In this document: piece by piece, positions 1 through 9,138 of the stretch
Layout of the letters: each line of letters opens with the position of its first letter
Numbering within the stretch: position 1 is the first letter of the stretch
DNA from: Sinomicrobium oceani
Lineage (GTDB): Bacteria; Bacteroidota; Bacteroidia; Flavobacteriales; Flavobacteriaceae
Direction: 5' to 3'
Length of the DNA: 64,000 nt
Assembly: GCF_900119185.1 (NCBI RefSeq)
Contig: NZ_FPJE01000006.1
Span: 124,001-188,000, forward strand
Program-made: the position numbers and the translations under genes
The notes under the pieces: generated by a model
What the model was told of the DNA's origin: nothing
Databases searched by the model: none
The model's input: the letters and a program-made list of their open reading frames with translations, nothing else

Positions 1-1
1 A

Positions 2-3000
2 GAACAGAATGGAGAGATCACGTTTACCGTAGATGATAAGGACGGTATTCACGAAAACAATATTCGCTGGGAATTGCTGGATAATAGTGATAATGTAGTA
101 CAGGACAGCGGAGGTCCTGTAGCCTATACTCCTCCTATGGATGTACAGGTAAACGGATTGGCTCCGGGAGAGTATTACCTGGTGGTAACCCAGGTTGATG
201 CCGTTGGAGCAGATGTCTGTTACGGAGCAAGTCGTAATGTACTGATAAGGCAATCGCGTCCTATAACTATTACCGGTACGGATGTACAAAATATAAGCTG
301 TAACACACCGGGTTTTGTACAGGTGTCCGGAACTACAGGTGGATGGGGAGGTTATACATACACCTTATCCGGAACCAATCTCACAGAAGATATCGTCAGT
401 ACCGAAAATCCGGTCCGGATTACGTACGACAAAGTTGTGAACCCGGCATTACCGGTAGGTGTTACTATAGCCGTTACGGACCAGTACGGCTGCGCGGCAG
501 ATGTAGGTAATGAGGTGCTGAGTGTTTCTCAGGCTCCTGAAATTTCTTCTGTTACGATTGACAATTGTGCTTCCCCTTTTAGCATGGAAGTTGTCGCAAC
601 AGGAGGTTCCGGAATCTATAATTATTCTATAGACGGAGGAGCGAGTTATTCGGCTAACGGAGGAATCTTCGCTAATGTCGTACCGGGAGTTTATGATATC
701 ATGGTTATGGATAGTAACGGTTGTATTGCAGGCCCCGAACGTGTAGAGGTATATCCTTTGTTTGAGGCCGGGGCGGAAATCACCAAATTACTGGATTGTT
801 CATCCGCAGGGCAAGATGCCCAGATTACCATTCATGCCGCGGGAGGTTCCGGAAATTATGAATATGAAGTATCCGGAGAAGTTATTATCCCGAGGGGAAT
901 CATAAGTGCCAATCCGTTTACATTATCCGTAGCTTCTGCCGGTGATTATACCATAACAGTATATGATGCCGTCAGCGGAAATGCGGTATGGACTGCTTCG
1001 GAATGTGAAGTGGTTATACCACTTACTGTCGAAGATCCCGTAACACCGGTTTTTACCGTGAGTTCAACAGCTATAAGCTGTAACGGTGCCCGGGACGGTA
1101 TGATCAGGATGTCTGCTACGGACAACGGAATCAATCCGTTATCCTATACCCTGAACCCGATGCCTGCAGGGGTGTCTTTGATGTCGGATAACAGTGGTTT
1201 CGAAAATGTACCTCCGGGCAACTATACCGTAACAGCCACGGGGACCAACGCATGTACTTCGGTAATAACCGATATTATCATTCAGCAGCCGGCTCCGGTA
1301 TCTGTTCCGGTAGCGGCTGTATCGGTAACACCTTTCGGGTGCAACTCGGGAAACAATCCGGAGGAAGCCTATATCCGTGTAGATGCTTCACTGATCACCG
1401 GAGGTTCCGGAAATTATGTAACCTACGAATTTGTGGATAGTATGACCGGAAATGTTCTTCAGAGCGGTTCCTCTGCCGAATTGGCCTGGTCCGATACGGA
1501 CGGAGGCGACTTTACGGTAAATGTATATGATGACGAAGGGTGTACCGGAAGCCGGTCGGTATCCATAGCGCAACTCGATATGATACTGACTGCGGAGGTC
1601 ACTGCAACAGATGCCACCTGTGTCTCCGGAGCAACAGCATCGGTCAGGGTAACGACAACAACCGGAAATACCAACCGTATACGATGGAGTCTGGACAACG
1701 GAGACGGAGATCCCGATACCAATAACTGGCAACCGTACGGTACGACAATAGCCGACCTCGCTCCGGGATCTTATGTTTTCCTGGTGAGGCACCTGGATAC
1801 GGGATGTATGGTGCCCGTGACACACACTGTAGCCGAGCCGGAAGGTTTTGATATTAGTGTACATATTCTCAATGACGTAATATGTCCCGGAACCGAATCG
1901 GGGGCTGTAACTTTTGAAATGATCAATACACCATACACAGGTATATTTGATTGGGAGATCTTTAATGCGTCGGACAGTACATCTACCGGAAGATTGGGAA
2001 CCCATAACTCGGTCAATGGGGCAATTCCCATGATCAATCTGGGAGGGGGAAGCTATTATGTGGAATTCCGCCAGACAGATATGCCGGGTTGTACCCGCAC
2101 AACAGCGTTTGGAATCGCAGAACCTACAGGCGGTGATATCGAAGATGAAACCGAAGTACATGTAACTCCGATTACCTGCGAGCAGCCGACAGGGAGGATA
2201 TACATACTGGCATCCGGTGGCTGGGGAGATCATACGTATTATGTGGCCCCCATCACCGCTCCGGCCCCGGTAGCAGCTGATTTTACGGACGTAAGGGACA
2301 TTACGGGACTGACACCTAATATATATCAGGTCTGGGTCCGGGATACAGGAGGATGTATGGTGCGATTTGACGATGTTGAGCTCCGGCAACCCGATCCTAT
2401 CAGTGCGGATATTGTTGCTGATCCCGGAACGGATCTGCAATGTATCGGAGATACCAATGTGCAGTTGTCAGCTGAAAATACTGCCGGTGGCTCCGGGAAT
2501 TATGTGTACAGGCTCAATCGCTATGCCACAGACGGTATAACGATAGAAAGTACAACAGATGCCTATAACACTCCTGTTTTTGGCAATCTGGGTAGCGGTA
2601 TATACTCGATTACGGTAGAAGATGACTGGGGGTGTACTTTTACGACTACAACCATAGCGATAACAGCGCCGGACCCTATTGTGCCCACACTGGAGATCGA
2701 AAGTACTATTAGTTGTGAACAAGATGCCGTAATTCGTCTCAGCGCTGCAGGAGGTAACGGTGGGCCGTACACATACAGTGCCGATATCAACGGGCCTTAC
2801 ACCGCAACAGATACATTTACCGTAGGACCGGGAACCTACCGTTTCTATGCCAGGGATGCCAACAACTGCGAACCTGTGCTGAGTAATGAAGTAACCATTA
2901 ATGCCATCGAAGCTATTCATATCGATCTCGACCTTACGGCAGCAAATGTTAATTGTAACGGAGATAACACCGCATCCATTCGGGCTACAGCTACGGGCGG

Positions 3001-5080
3001 GTTAGGCAACTATGTGTATATGCTGTTGGACGAAAACCAGGACCCCATTACCGGAAGACAAAATACGACAGGGGTGTTCGATGGACTACTGGCAGGCGAT
3101 TATTACGTGAGGGTGGAAAGTGACGATTGTGAACAGGTGTCGGATGCTGTACGTGTAACCGAGCCGGACCCTCTGGTCATAAACGCAGATCTCATCAATG
3201 TGCTGTGCTATGGCGGTGCTACAGGAAGAATCAGCCTGAGCGCTTCCGGCGGAACCGGAACAGTAAAATATGCGATCTCTCCCAACCTGAATCAGTTTCA
3301 CGAAGAAGGAGAGTTCGATGGGCTCACCGCAGGAGTTTACGTGATAGTTGCAGAGGATGAAGCAGGATGTTTCGAAAGACTGGAACTGACCATCACCGAA
3401 CCCGATCAGCTTGTGGCCGCTCTTTCCTATACCGGGGAGATCTGTAAAGATGATGCCAATGCATCGATATCAGCGACCATAACAGGTGGAACGGCTCCTT
3501 ATTTTACGAGCTTTAACGGTAGAAATAATTATCAGCAGGGCCAGCTCGATTTTACAGGCCTTGCCGGGGGCGAAACCTATGTCGTCTTTGTCAAGGACAG
3601 TAATGATTGTGAGACTTACCAGACCATAACCATTCCCGAAGGCGTGGATATTGTTCCGGAGGTAGAAATTCTATATGGTTTCTGCCAGGACAGTTCGTTT
3701 GAAAACGAGGTAACCGTTCAGATCGCTGATCCGGATGAAATGACGAGAGTTACCTATGCTCTTGATGGTGGAACCCCGCGTACAAACCGGACTTTCGTAA
3801 ATCTGACCCCAGGTGCACATACTGTAGATGTTATACATACTAACGGATGTACTAAGCGTGTTTCTTTTGTTATTGAAGAAAAAGAACCGCTGGATCGTAT
3901 AGAAATAGCAGCAATAACCGATGTGGACTGTTTCGGAGAAGAAACGGGAGCTATCACTGTGCAGGCCACAGGAGGAGAAGGCATCGTGGAATATGCCATA
4001 CAAGGCGTAGATGTTTTCCAGATTTCCAATGTGTTTTCCGGTCTTCCGGCCGGTCCTTATACCCTTATGGCGCGAGATGAGGCAGGCTGTACGGTCTCTG
4101 TGTCCACAACTATCGGTCAGCCTTCACAACCCCTCAGGGCCGTGGAAACAGACCGGCAGGAGGAAGTTTGTGAAGGAGACCAAGATGCTTATATAGAGAT
4201 CAGTGTTTCCGGCGGAACGGGACCTTACGCTACAAGCCTCAACGGTGAGAACATTTTTGTAACAGGGCGTATGGAATTTTCCGGTCTCGAAGGAGGGAGA
4301 ACCCATACTATTTATGTGAAGGACGCCAAAGGATGCGAGTATGTTATGGATGTTACTTTAGAAGCACCTGTAACCATAAGTCCGGAAGCGGAGATTGTAT
4401 ATGGCTGTGAAGGCGAGTTTGCAACCAATACCGTGACTATCCACGTGCGGGATGAAGTAGCAGCAGACGTGATGTACAGCCTGAACGGAGGAGCCGGACA
4501 AACAGAAAATACTTTCGGAGACCTCGGCCCGGGGATACATAACGTAGAAGTACTGCATGCCAACGGATGTGCCCGAAGTATCTCGTTCACGATCGATGAA
4601 ATAGCACCTCTGGCTCTGAGACTCGAAGTACAAAGGCTGAACCAGATCACGGCGATCGCGACCGGTGGAAGCGGGGGGTATCGTTATTATGTAGACGACA
4701 TCAGTCTCGGAACCAAAAACACCTATGATATCAACCATTCGGCAGTGTATACGGTCCGGGTGGAAGATGCCAACGGATGTGTGGCAACAGCTTCCATAAC
4801 CATGGAGTTTATAGACATCGAAATACCTAATGTATTTACCCCTAACGGTGATGGCTATGAAGATACCTGGAAAATACGTAATTCCGAGTCCTATCCCTAC
4901 ATGACTGTCATTATCTATGACCGTTACGGAAGAGAACTGGCCAAATTGCCACAGGGAATCGGTTGGACGGGTGTCTACAAGGGAAAGTTATTACCTGCGG
5001 GTGATTACTGGTATACCCTGAAGCTCAATGGCGAGAATGATAACAGGGAGTTCGTAGGACATTTTACGCTGTACAGATAA
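2..5080 (+). CDS. Giant SprB-like repeat adhesin, T9SS type B sorting domain (5' partial)
   Basis: The frame is open from the left edge, so the N-terminus lies outside the window; about 1690 residues are visible. The protein is a chain of roughly 80-residue immunoglobulin-like SprB-type repeats with recurrent Cys and patterns such as VNCNGDNTASIRATATGG and GLLAGDYYVRVED. The last ~90 residues (from about base 4815) carry IPNVFTPNGDGYEDTW and a closing FVGHFTLYR, the hallmark of the gliding-motility-associated/type B C-terminal sorting domain used by the type IX secretion system. By family knowledge it would be exported by T9SS and displayed on the surface as a motile adhesin or matrix protein. 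The SprF-like gene 209 bp downstream supports this, since SprF-type proteins serve a cognate SprB-type substrate. It could also be a non-motility T9SS adhesin; only the class is certain. Confidence 0.93.
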   Translation, partial: EQNGEITFTVDDKDGIHENNIRWELLDNSDNVVQDSGGPVAYTPPMDVQVNGLAPGEYYLVVTQVDAVGADVCYGASRNVLIRQSRPITITGTDVQNISCNTPGFVQVSGTTGGWGGYTYTLSGTNLTEDIVSTENPVRITYDKVVNPALPVGVTIAVTDQYGCAADVGNEVLSVSQAPEISSVTIDNCASPFSMEVVATGGSGIYNYSIDGGASYSANGGIFANVVPGVYDIMVMDSNGCIAGPERVEVYPLFEAGAEITKLLDCSSAGQDAQITIHAAGGSGNYEYEVSGEVIIPRGIISANPFTLSVASAGDYTITVYDAVSGNAVWTASECEVVIPLTVEDPVTPVFTVSSTAISCNGARDGMIRMSATDNGINPLSYTLNPMPAGVSLMSDNSGFENVPPGNYTVTATGTNACTSVITDIIIQQPAPVSVPVAAVSVTPFGCNSGNNPEEAYIRVDASLITGGSGNYVTYEFVDSMTGNVLQSGSSAELAWSDTDGGDFTVNVYDDEGCTGSRSVSIAQLDMILTAEVTATDATCVSGATASVRVTTTTGNTNRIRWSLDNGDGDPDTNNWQPYGTTIADLAPGSYVFLVRHLDTGCMVPVTHTVAEPEGFDISVHILNDVICPGTESGAVTFEMINTPYTGIFDWEIFNASDSTSTGRLGTHNSVNGAIPMINLGGGSYYVEFRQTDMPGCTRTTAFGIAEPTGGDIEDETEVHVTPITCEQPTGRIYILASGGWGDHTYYVAPITAPAPVAADFTDVRDITGLTPNIYQVWVRDTGGCMVRFDDVELRQPDPISADIVADPGTDLQCIGDTNVQLSAENTAGGSGNYVYRLNRYATDGITIESTTDAYNTPVFGNLGSGIYSITVEDDWGCTFTTTTIAITAPDPIVPTLEIESTISCEQDAVIRLSAAGGNGGPYTYSADINGPYTATDTFTVGPGTYRFYARDANNCEPVLSNEVTINAIEAIHIDLDLTAANVNCNGDNTASIRATATGGLGNYVYMLLDENQDPITGRQNTTGVFDGLLAGDYYVRVESDDCEQVSDAVRVTEPDPLVINADLINVLCYGGATGRISLSASGGTGTVKYAISPNLNQFHEEGEFDGLTAGVYVIVAEDEAGCFERLELTITEPDQLVAALSYTGEICKDDANASISATITGGTAPYFTSFNGRNNYQQGQLDFTGLAGGETYVVFVKDSNDCETYQTITIPEGVDIVPEVEILYGFCQDSSFENEVTVQIADPDEMTRVTYALDGGTPRTNRTFVNLTPGAHTVDVIHTNGCTKRVSFVIEEKEPLDRIEIAAITDVDCFGEETGAITVQATGGEGIVEYAIQGVDVFQISNVFSGLPAGPYTLMARDEAGCTVSVSTTIGQPSQPLRAVETDRQEEVCEGDQDAYIEISVSGGTGPYATSLNGENIFVTGRMEFSGLEGGRTHTIYVKDAKGCEYVMDVTLEAPVTISPEAEIVYGCEGEFATNTVTIHVRDEVAADVMYSLNGGAGQTENTFGDLGPGIHNVEVLHANGCARSISFTIDEIAPLALRLEVQRLNQITAIATGGSGGYRYYVDDISLGTKNTYDINHSAVYTVRVEDANGCVATASITMEFIDIEIPNVFTPNGDGYEDTWKIRNSESYPYMTVIIYDRYGRELAKLPQGIGWTGVYKGKLLPAGDYWYTLKLNGENDNREFVGHFTLYR

Positions 5081-5100
5081 ACAATGAAGCCACCGTTTGT

Positions 5101-5147
5101 CGGAAATACTCGATCTGTACCCTGTAATGCTACGGTGGGTATTTCCG
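5101..5147 (+). other. Intercistronic inverted repeat between adhesin and sprF-like gene
   Basis: CGGAAATAC (5101-5109) is repeated perfectly in inverse orientation as GTATTTCCG (5139-5147), 21 bases after the adhesin stop codon. No T-run follows, so it is not a classical terminator; it could be an mRNA 3'-end stabiliser or processing site that lets the adhesin and its partner be expressed at different levels. A second, looser pair (CCAGGTT near 5204 and AACCTGG near 5259) lies before the next start. Confidence 0.35.
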
Positions 5148-5289
5148 GACGGATAGTGTTGAAAGAAAACTTATAAAATTCGGAGCTCAATAAAGGTCTT
5201 CTTACCAGGTTTTTCAAAACCCGATACTTCCTGCTCAGATGAGGAATTGTGTTGCGAGAACCTGGGGCGAAGTCTAAAAACAGGAACAA

Positions 5290-6243
5290 ATGAAAAAAAA
5301 ACTATGCATACTGGCTGTACTTTTTGTGGTTAAAGTCTGTGCCCAGGAACTGACCCTGCCGGTATATACCCAGTATCTTGCCGATAGTGAATTTGTGATT
5401 TCCCCTACGTATGCAGGTATAGGCGAATATATACGGATACGTGCCAACGGGGTGACCCAGTGGGTAGGAATAAAGGATTCGCCCAATACACAGTCCGTTG
5501 CGGGAGATGTGCGCCTTGGCATGCGTTCGGGTGTAGGTATAACCTTTTTCAACGATAAAAACGGTTATACCCGTCAGTATGGCGGAAGGTTGTCCTATGC
5601 GCACCATCTGACCATTGACCCCTATGAAAACAATTTCCTTTCTTTCGGACTCTCCTACAATTTCAATCAGTTCAAAATAGATATTTCGGAATTCGATCCG
5701 GGCGATCCCGGGATTACAGGTAACCGTCAGGTAAACAATCACAACTTTGATGTCGGGGTATTATACCGGTACAGAAGATTTTACATCAGTCTTAATGCAG
5801 CTAATCTGCTGAATAAGCCCACGGACGATTTTGCAGTGACCGAGCCCAATATATTGCGTAATTATTATGTATATGCCGGTTACAGGTTCCGCCAGCACAA
5901 GAGAAGCGAGTTTGAGGTAGAGCCTTCCGTATATTTCCAGATTTTCGAGAGTGACGGACGCTCCAGTACCGATTTCAATCTCAAATTCCGGAAATACGAT
6001 CTCGAAGATTATTACTGGGCAGGTATATCCTATCGTTTTCTAAACGACCAGATTCTGGACCCCCTCAATATAGGCCCGATGGCCGGGGTTAAGATCAACA
6101 ACTTTTATGCGGCATATTCGTACCAGGTGGCGCTCAGTTCCATTTTCGGTTACAATAGCGGGACGCATATGATCACCCTCGGAGTGGATATCTTTCAGGG
6201 AATAGGAGAGTGCAAGTGTACCCTCAATACCGGAGGATGGTAG
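5290..6243 (+). CDS. PorP/SprF family type IX secretion membrane protein
   Basis: 317 residues with a cleavable signal peptide (MKKKLCILAVLFVVKVCAQ). The mature start LTLPVYTQYLADSEFVISPTY, followed by alternating aromatic beta-strand segments (SFGLSYNFNQ, YRYRRFYISLNAANLLNKP, YWAGISYRFLNDQ) and a glycine/aromatic-rich C-terminus, is typical of the PorP/SprF outer-membrane family. In Flavobacterium johnsoniae SprF is needed for SprB to reach the surface; its position right behind a giant type B substrate suggests the same dedicated role here. Length is normal for the family. The start is set by the signal peptide and an AAAAACAGGAACAA stretch just upstream. Confidence 0.92.
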   Translation: MKKKLCILAVLFVVKVCAQELTLPVYTQYLADSEFVISPTYAGIGEYIRIRANGVTQWVGIKDSPNTQSVAGDVRLGMRSGVGITFFNDKNGYTRQYGGRLSYAHHLTIDPYENNFLSFGLSYNFNQFKIDISEFDPGDPGITGNRQVNNHNFDVGVLYRYRRFYISLNAANLLNKPTDDFAVTEPNILRNYYVYAGYRFRQHKRSEFEVEPSVYFQIFESDGRSSTDFNLKFRKYDLEDYYWAGISYRFLNDQILDPLNIGPMAGVKINNFYAAYSYQVALSSIFGYNSGTHMITLGVDIFQGIGECKCTLNTGGW

Positions 6244-6307
6244 TTATCCGTATGTCCCGATTTGTATCTTGTTATTTCGATTTTAAAGTCAAACCTATTT
6301 ATCTCAG

Positions 6308-7129
6308 ATGAAGTATATACTCAGTTTTATTTTTATGATGTTTACCCTTTTTGCTTTTGCAGATTGCAGCAGCCTCTATTCGGCGGTGACTTACGCATTC
6401 TCGCATAGCGGAAAATCGCTGAAAGCAAATAATTTTGATCATCAGCGTTATTATGCCAAACGATCTATGGAGGCCATAGAGAAAGCTGAACAGCAATTGG
6501 GAAGCTGTGGATGTGATAAGGCAGGTGATATTATATACGATATTAAGCAGAACCTGGAAAAGGCAATGGACCCCGAAGACTGGGAAGCAGGCAGGTTTTA
6601 TGTGAAAAAAGCCCGTGCTTTCCTGGAAGAACTCATCACGGCCCTCGATATCTGTACAGCCGCCGGAGATCCTGTTCCGGCAGCAGAACCGATGGCATCG
6701 AAAGAAGACTTCAACCAGGAGAAAAAAGTGGAGTACGAAAAAGAAGTGACACTGGCCGAGAAGCAATTGGCCCTGCAGAAAGAGCAGGAAGAACTACTGG
6801 CCAGGCAGAGAGAACTGGAAAAAAAGTTGACGGAACAGCGCTTGCTCGAACAACGCCTGAAGCAAGAACGGCAACTCGAGCTCGATACGCAGAAGGAACT
6901 TATGGTAAAAGCAGAGATCGGGCTGTATCAGATAGAAAGTGCTGCGGTGGATATCATAAAAGCTTTTTCCTGCGGAACTGATTTTGAGGTTGCCGAAAGT
7001 TATAAAAGAGAAGAAAAAGTGCTGGAAAATGAGAGTCTTAAACAGACAAAACATTTTTATAAAGAAAAATTCAGGGAGATTGTCGAAAGAATACGGAAAG
7101 AACTCGATAATTGTCCGGATACTTTATAG
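6308..7129 (+). CDS. Secreted/periplasmic coiled-coil protein of unknown function
   Basis: 273 residues. A signal peptide (first ~18 residues, ending FAFADC) is followed by an alpha-helical Cys-containing domain (to about residue 120: QQLGSCGCDKAGDI, YVKKARAFLEELITALDIC) and then a Glu/Lys/Gln-rich coiled coil at about residues 138-205 (EKQLALQKEQEELLARQREL). The C-terminus is again helical. No enzymatic motif is visible. It is 64 bp behind the SprF-like gene on the same strand and ends at a strong terminator, so it probably belongs to the adhesin/SprF transcription unit. An accessory role in surface display is inference from position only. Confidence 0.8.
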   Translation: MKYILSFIFMMFTLFAFADCSSLYSAVTYAFSHSGKSLKANNFDHQRYYAKRSMEAIEKAEQQLGSCGCDKAGDIIYDIKQNLEKAMDPEDWEAGRFYVKKARAFLEELITALDICTAAGDPVPAAEPMASKEDFNQEKKVEYEKEVTLAEKQLALQKEQEELLARQRELEKKLTEQRLLEQRLKQERQLELDTQKELMVKAEIGLYQIESAAVDIIKAFSCGTDFEVAESYKREEKVLENESLKQTKHFYKEKFREIVERIRKELDNCPDTL

Positions 7130-7163
7130 CACAGAACCGTGCAAGAATACCAAAAAGTTTTTG

Positions 7164-7196
7164 TGCCCCTTTTTCATCCGGAAAAGGGGCTTTTTT
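7164..7196 (+). terminator. Rho-independent terminator of the adhesin/SprF operon
   Basis: GCCCCTTTT pairs with AAAAGGGGC around an 8-9 base loop, followed by six T. It lies 35 bp after the coiled-coil gene and just before the 3' end of the convergent gene. Confidence 0.85.
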
Positions 7197-7199
7197 CAT

Positions 7200-8351
7200 T
7201 TACCATCCCATGTCTTTTTTGATGGAAAATATTCGTTCCTGCACCATATCCTTGGTCATAAAATCAATTTCTTTCATGAGAAAGGCTTTCTCATAAGTCC
7301 GGAGTGCCTTTTTGGTATTCCCGCTTTTTTCGTGGTATTCTGCTTCGAAAAAATACCCGATCATGTGATCCGGAAAATCCTTTTTACCAAGCCTGGCAAG
7401 GTTTTCCATGGTTTCGAGGTCTTCTTTTGCCATTGCAGCGGCGTAAATGGCCATAATATCGTTTAACCGGATCTTTTTGGATATATGATACATTTCCCCG
7501 ATATCCCTGTACTTGTCGTCCAGATATTTATAGACAGGCCCCTTGTCGTACACCAGGATTTCTTTTCTATATTGCTCGGGATCGATGGGGCGATAACGTT
7601 CAAAGAGACTGTACAACGCTCTCGGAATGGCATAACCGGCTACGGTATAGGTGTCGGAATCCGGGATTTCCTGAAAGTTATACCGGAGATTATCATTGGC
7701 TACAGCCCGAAGTGTAGTATGAAGCTCGGATATTCGGGTAGCTGTTTCCGGATTTCGGTTTTTTTGGGCGGCCATCAGGTAATAATAACGAGGCGACACC
7801 AGGGTAGAGAGACGACTTGAAAGATAGCTTTCTACATTGGGAGCGAATGAAGGCTCGATATTGATGTAGGCGTCGAAAAGGGGATGATCCTTAAAGAGGT
7901 AGTAATTGGTGAAATTAGCTGTAAGACCATGTCCTATGATGGTGTTGAAACCGGACAGGTTGTATTTTTTGGCCAGGGAAGATAACAGTTCCATCCCCAC
8001 AAACTCAAAAAAGTTATTGTCCTTGTCTTTCGGAAATCCGGTGTCTTCATTATAGCTGCAATCACTGTTTCGCCGTCCTTCCTGTCGTATACCCACGACG
8101 ATACATTCGGGCATTTCGTCATTATAAACAAAGAAATTTACAGTGGCTGTTACCATATTAAAAAGATAGTCGGCATCCAGGACCAGGATGAGCGGATATT
8201 GTTTTTTGGCATCGTAGTTTTTCGGTATGTGTAAAAGAATATCACGTGCTTCACCCAGTTTTTCAGAAGGGAATACGATTTCTTTGTACTGAGCGGTAAT
8301 ACTGCTCAGGCCCAAGATTATCATCGTAATACATAAAATATATGGCTTCAT
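7200..8351 (-). CDS. Putative esterase-fold (alpha/beta hydrolase) protein lacking the nucleophile
   Basis: 383 residues from the ATG at 8351, chosen because MKPYILCITMIILGLSSITAQ is a clean signal peptide; the longer frame upstream runs into a terminator hairpin. The core resembles the D-like/Fes esterase family (ILLHIPKNYD, YPLILVLDADYLF, FDAYINIEPSFAP). At the nucleophile elbow, where G-H-S-x-G-G is expected, the sequence is IIGHGLTANF: the catalytic Ser is Gly. About 90 C-terminal residues are helical and TPR-like (FFEAEYHEKSGNTKKALRTYEKA). It is therefore likely a non-catalytic secreted binding protein or an enzyme with a different mechanism. The gene sits alone between terminators. Assignment to the fold is fairly safe; function is unknown. 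Confidence 0.8.
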   Translation of the reverse strand: MKPYILCITMIILGLSSITAQYKEIVFPSEKLGEARDILLHIPKNYDAKKQYPLILVLDADYLFNMVTATVNFFVYNDEMPECIVVGIRQEGRRNSDCSYNEDTGFPKDKDNNFFEFVGMELLSSLAKKYNLSGFNTIIGHGLTANFTNYYLFKDHPLFDAYINIEPSFAPNVESYLSSRLSTLVSPRYYYLMAAQKNRNPETATRISELHTTLRAVANDNLRYNFQEIPDSDTYTVAGYAIPRALYSLFERYRPIDPEQYRKEILVYDKGPVYKYLDDKYRDIGEMYHISKKIRLNDIMAIYAAAMAKEDLETMENLARLGKKDFPDHMIGYFFEAEYHEKSGNTKKALRTYEKAFLMKEIDFMTKDMVQERIFSIKKDMGW

Positions 8352-8390
8352 TCGAAAAATTTTTAGTTGTTTATTGAAATGCGGATAAAA

Positions 8391-8467
8391 GAAAAACCCG
8401 GGATACATCATACGGGCCTGATATTTAATAGGCCGTTGAATGATGTATTCCGGTGAATCCGGGTTTT
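8391..8467 (-). terminator. Large three-part hairpin terminator (minus strand)
   Basis: Three nested arm pairs are visible: AAAACCCGG (8393-8401) with CCGGGTTTT (8459-8467), GATACATCAT (8402-8411) with ATGATGTATT (8440-8449), and GGCCT with AGGCC near the tip. Read on the minus strand it follows the SPOR-like gene and ends in CCGGGTTTTTC, so it should end transcription of the 10.4-8.5 kb gene group. It is much longer than a usual terminator. Confidence 0.7.
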
Positions 8468-8505
8468 AAAGGAGGCTTAAAAGTACCGGAACGCGAAGCT
8501 CCGTT

Positions 8506-9120
8506 TCAGTCTTCGATAATTCTGTTGCGTTTCCCGTCTTTATAGAGGGCTACAAAAACATCGTCAAATCCCATACCTACCAGTTCCTTTTTCAGGATGC
8601 GGGCTTCGTCGGGCGACTCGAATATACCGATACAAAAAGCATAAAAAAGGTTGGGGTTTTGCGTATAGATAAAGTTTGTGTTGGATTGAAGCGGGATCTG
8701 ATCCCGTTCAAAAGCTTTCACCTGAACGGTATAGACCGAGTCCTTGGAAACCGGAGATGGGGAGGTGCTCAGATTGTCGAGGTCTTTCCGTAGCCTGTTC
8801 TTTTCGGTTTCCAGACTGAATATTTTTGACTTGAGCAGCGCGGTACTGTCCGCACTTTTCAGGAGTAACGAATTTTTCTTGTAACACGATGCGTACGAAT
8901 CTTCCATTGCAGAGAGTTCCGTGTTGAAATAATATCCGAAACCTATAATAGCAAGACACAGTACAGAGGTGACGATCCATGCCGCATTCCGTGTCTTTAA
9001 ACTCTGGTCATAATTCTCGTTTTTTGCCTGGATCTGGTCCAGCAATTTCTGGTTGGAGTCCTGTTCTCTTTCGATTTTTTTATGAAGAGCTATCAGGTCG
9101 TCTTCTTCTATGTAAGGCAT
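8506..9120 (-). CDS. Membrane-anchored coiled-coil protein with SPOR-like C-terminus
   Basis: 204 residues. The N-terminal ~45 residues are a cytoplasmic helical region, followed by one membrane span at about residues 47-66 (AAWIVTSVLCLAIIGFGYYF), a coiled coil (about 70-120) and a C-terminal domain whose pattern (YTVQVKAFE, FYAFCIGIFESPDEARILKKELVGMGFDDVFVAL) matches SPOR-type domains that bind denuded peptidoglycan. This suggests an envelope or division-site protein. It is 18 bp downstream of the ECF sigma factor and in the same orientation, so it is likely co-transcribed with it and may be an output or modulator of that sigma factor; it does not look like a classical anti-sigma factor. Confidence 0.75.
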   Translation of the reverse strand: MPYIEEDDLIALHKKIEREQDSNQKLLDQIQAKNENYDQSLKTRNAAWIVTSVLCLAIIGFGYYFNTELSAMEDSYASCYKKNSLLLKSADSTALLKSKIFSLETEKNRLRKDLDNLSTSPSPVSKDSVYTVQVKAFERDQIPLQSNTNFIYTQNPNLFYAFCIGIFESPDEARILKKELVGMGFDDVFVALYKDGKRNRIIED

Positions 9121-9138
9121 GTGTTTGGTGATGTTTGG

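Noticed and set aside
1388-2440. 350-residue open frame antisense to the giant adhesin
   Set aside because: It mirrors the codon pattern of the repeat-rich adhesin; composition is Cys/Arg/Tyr-rich and no family or start signal is seen.
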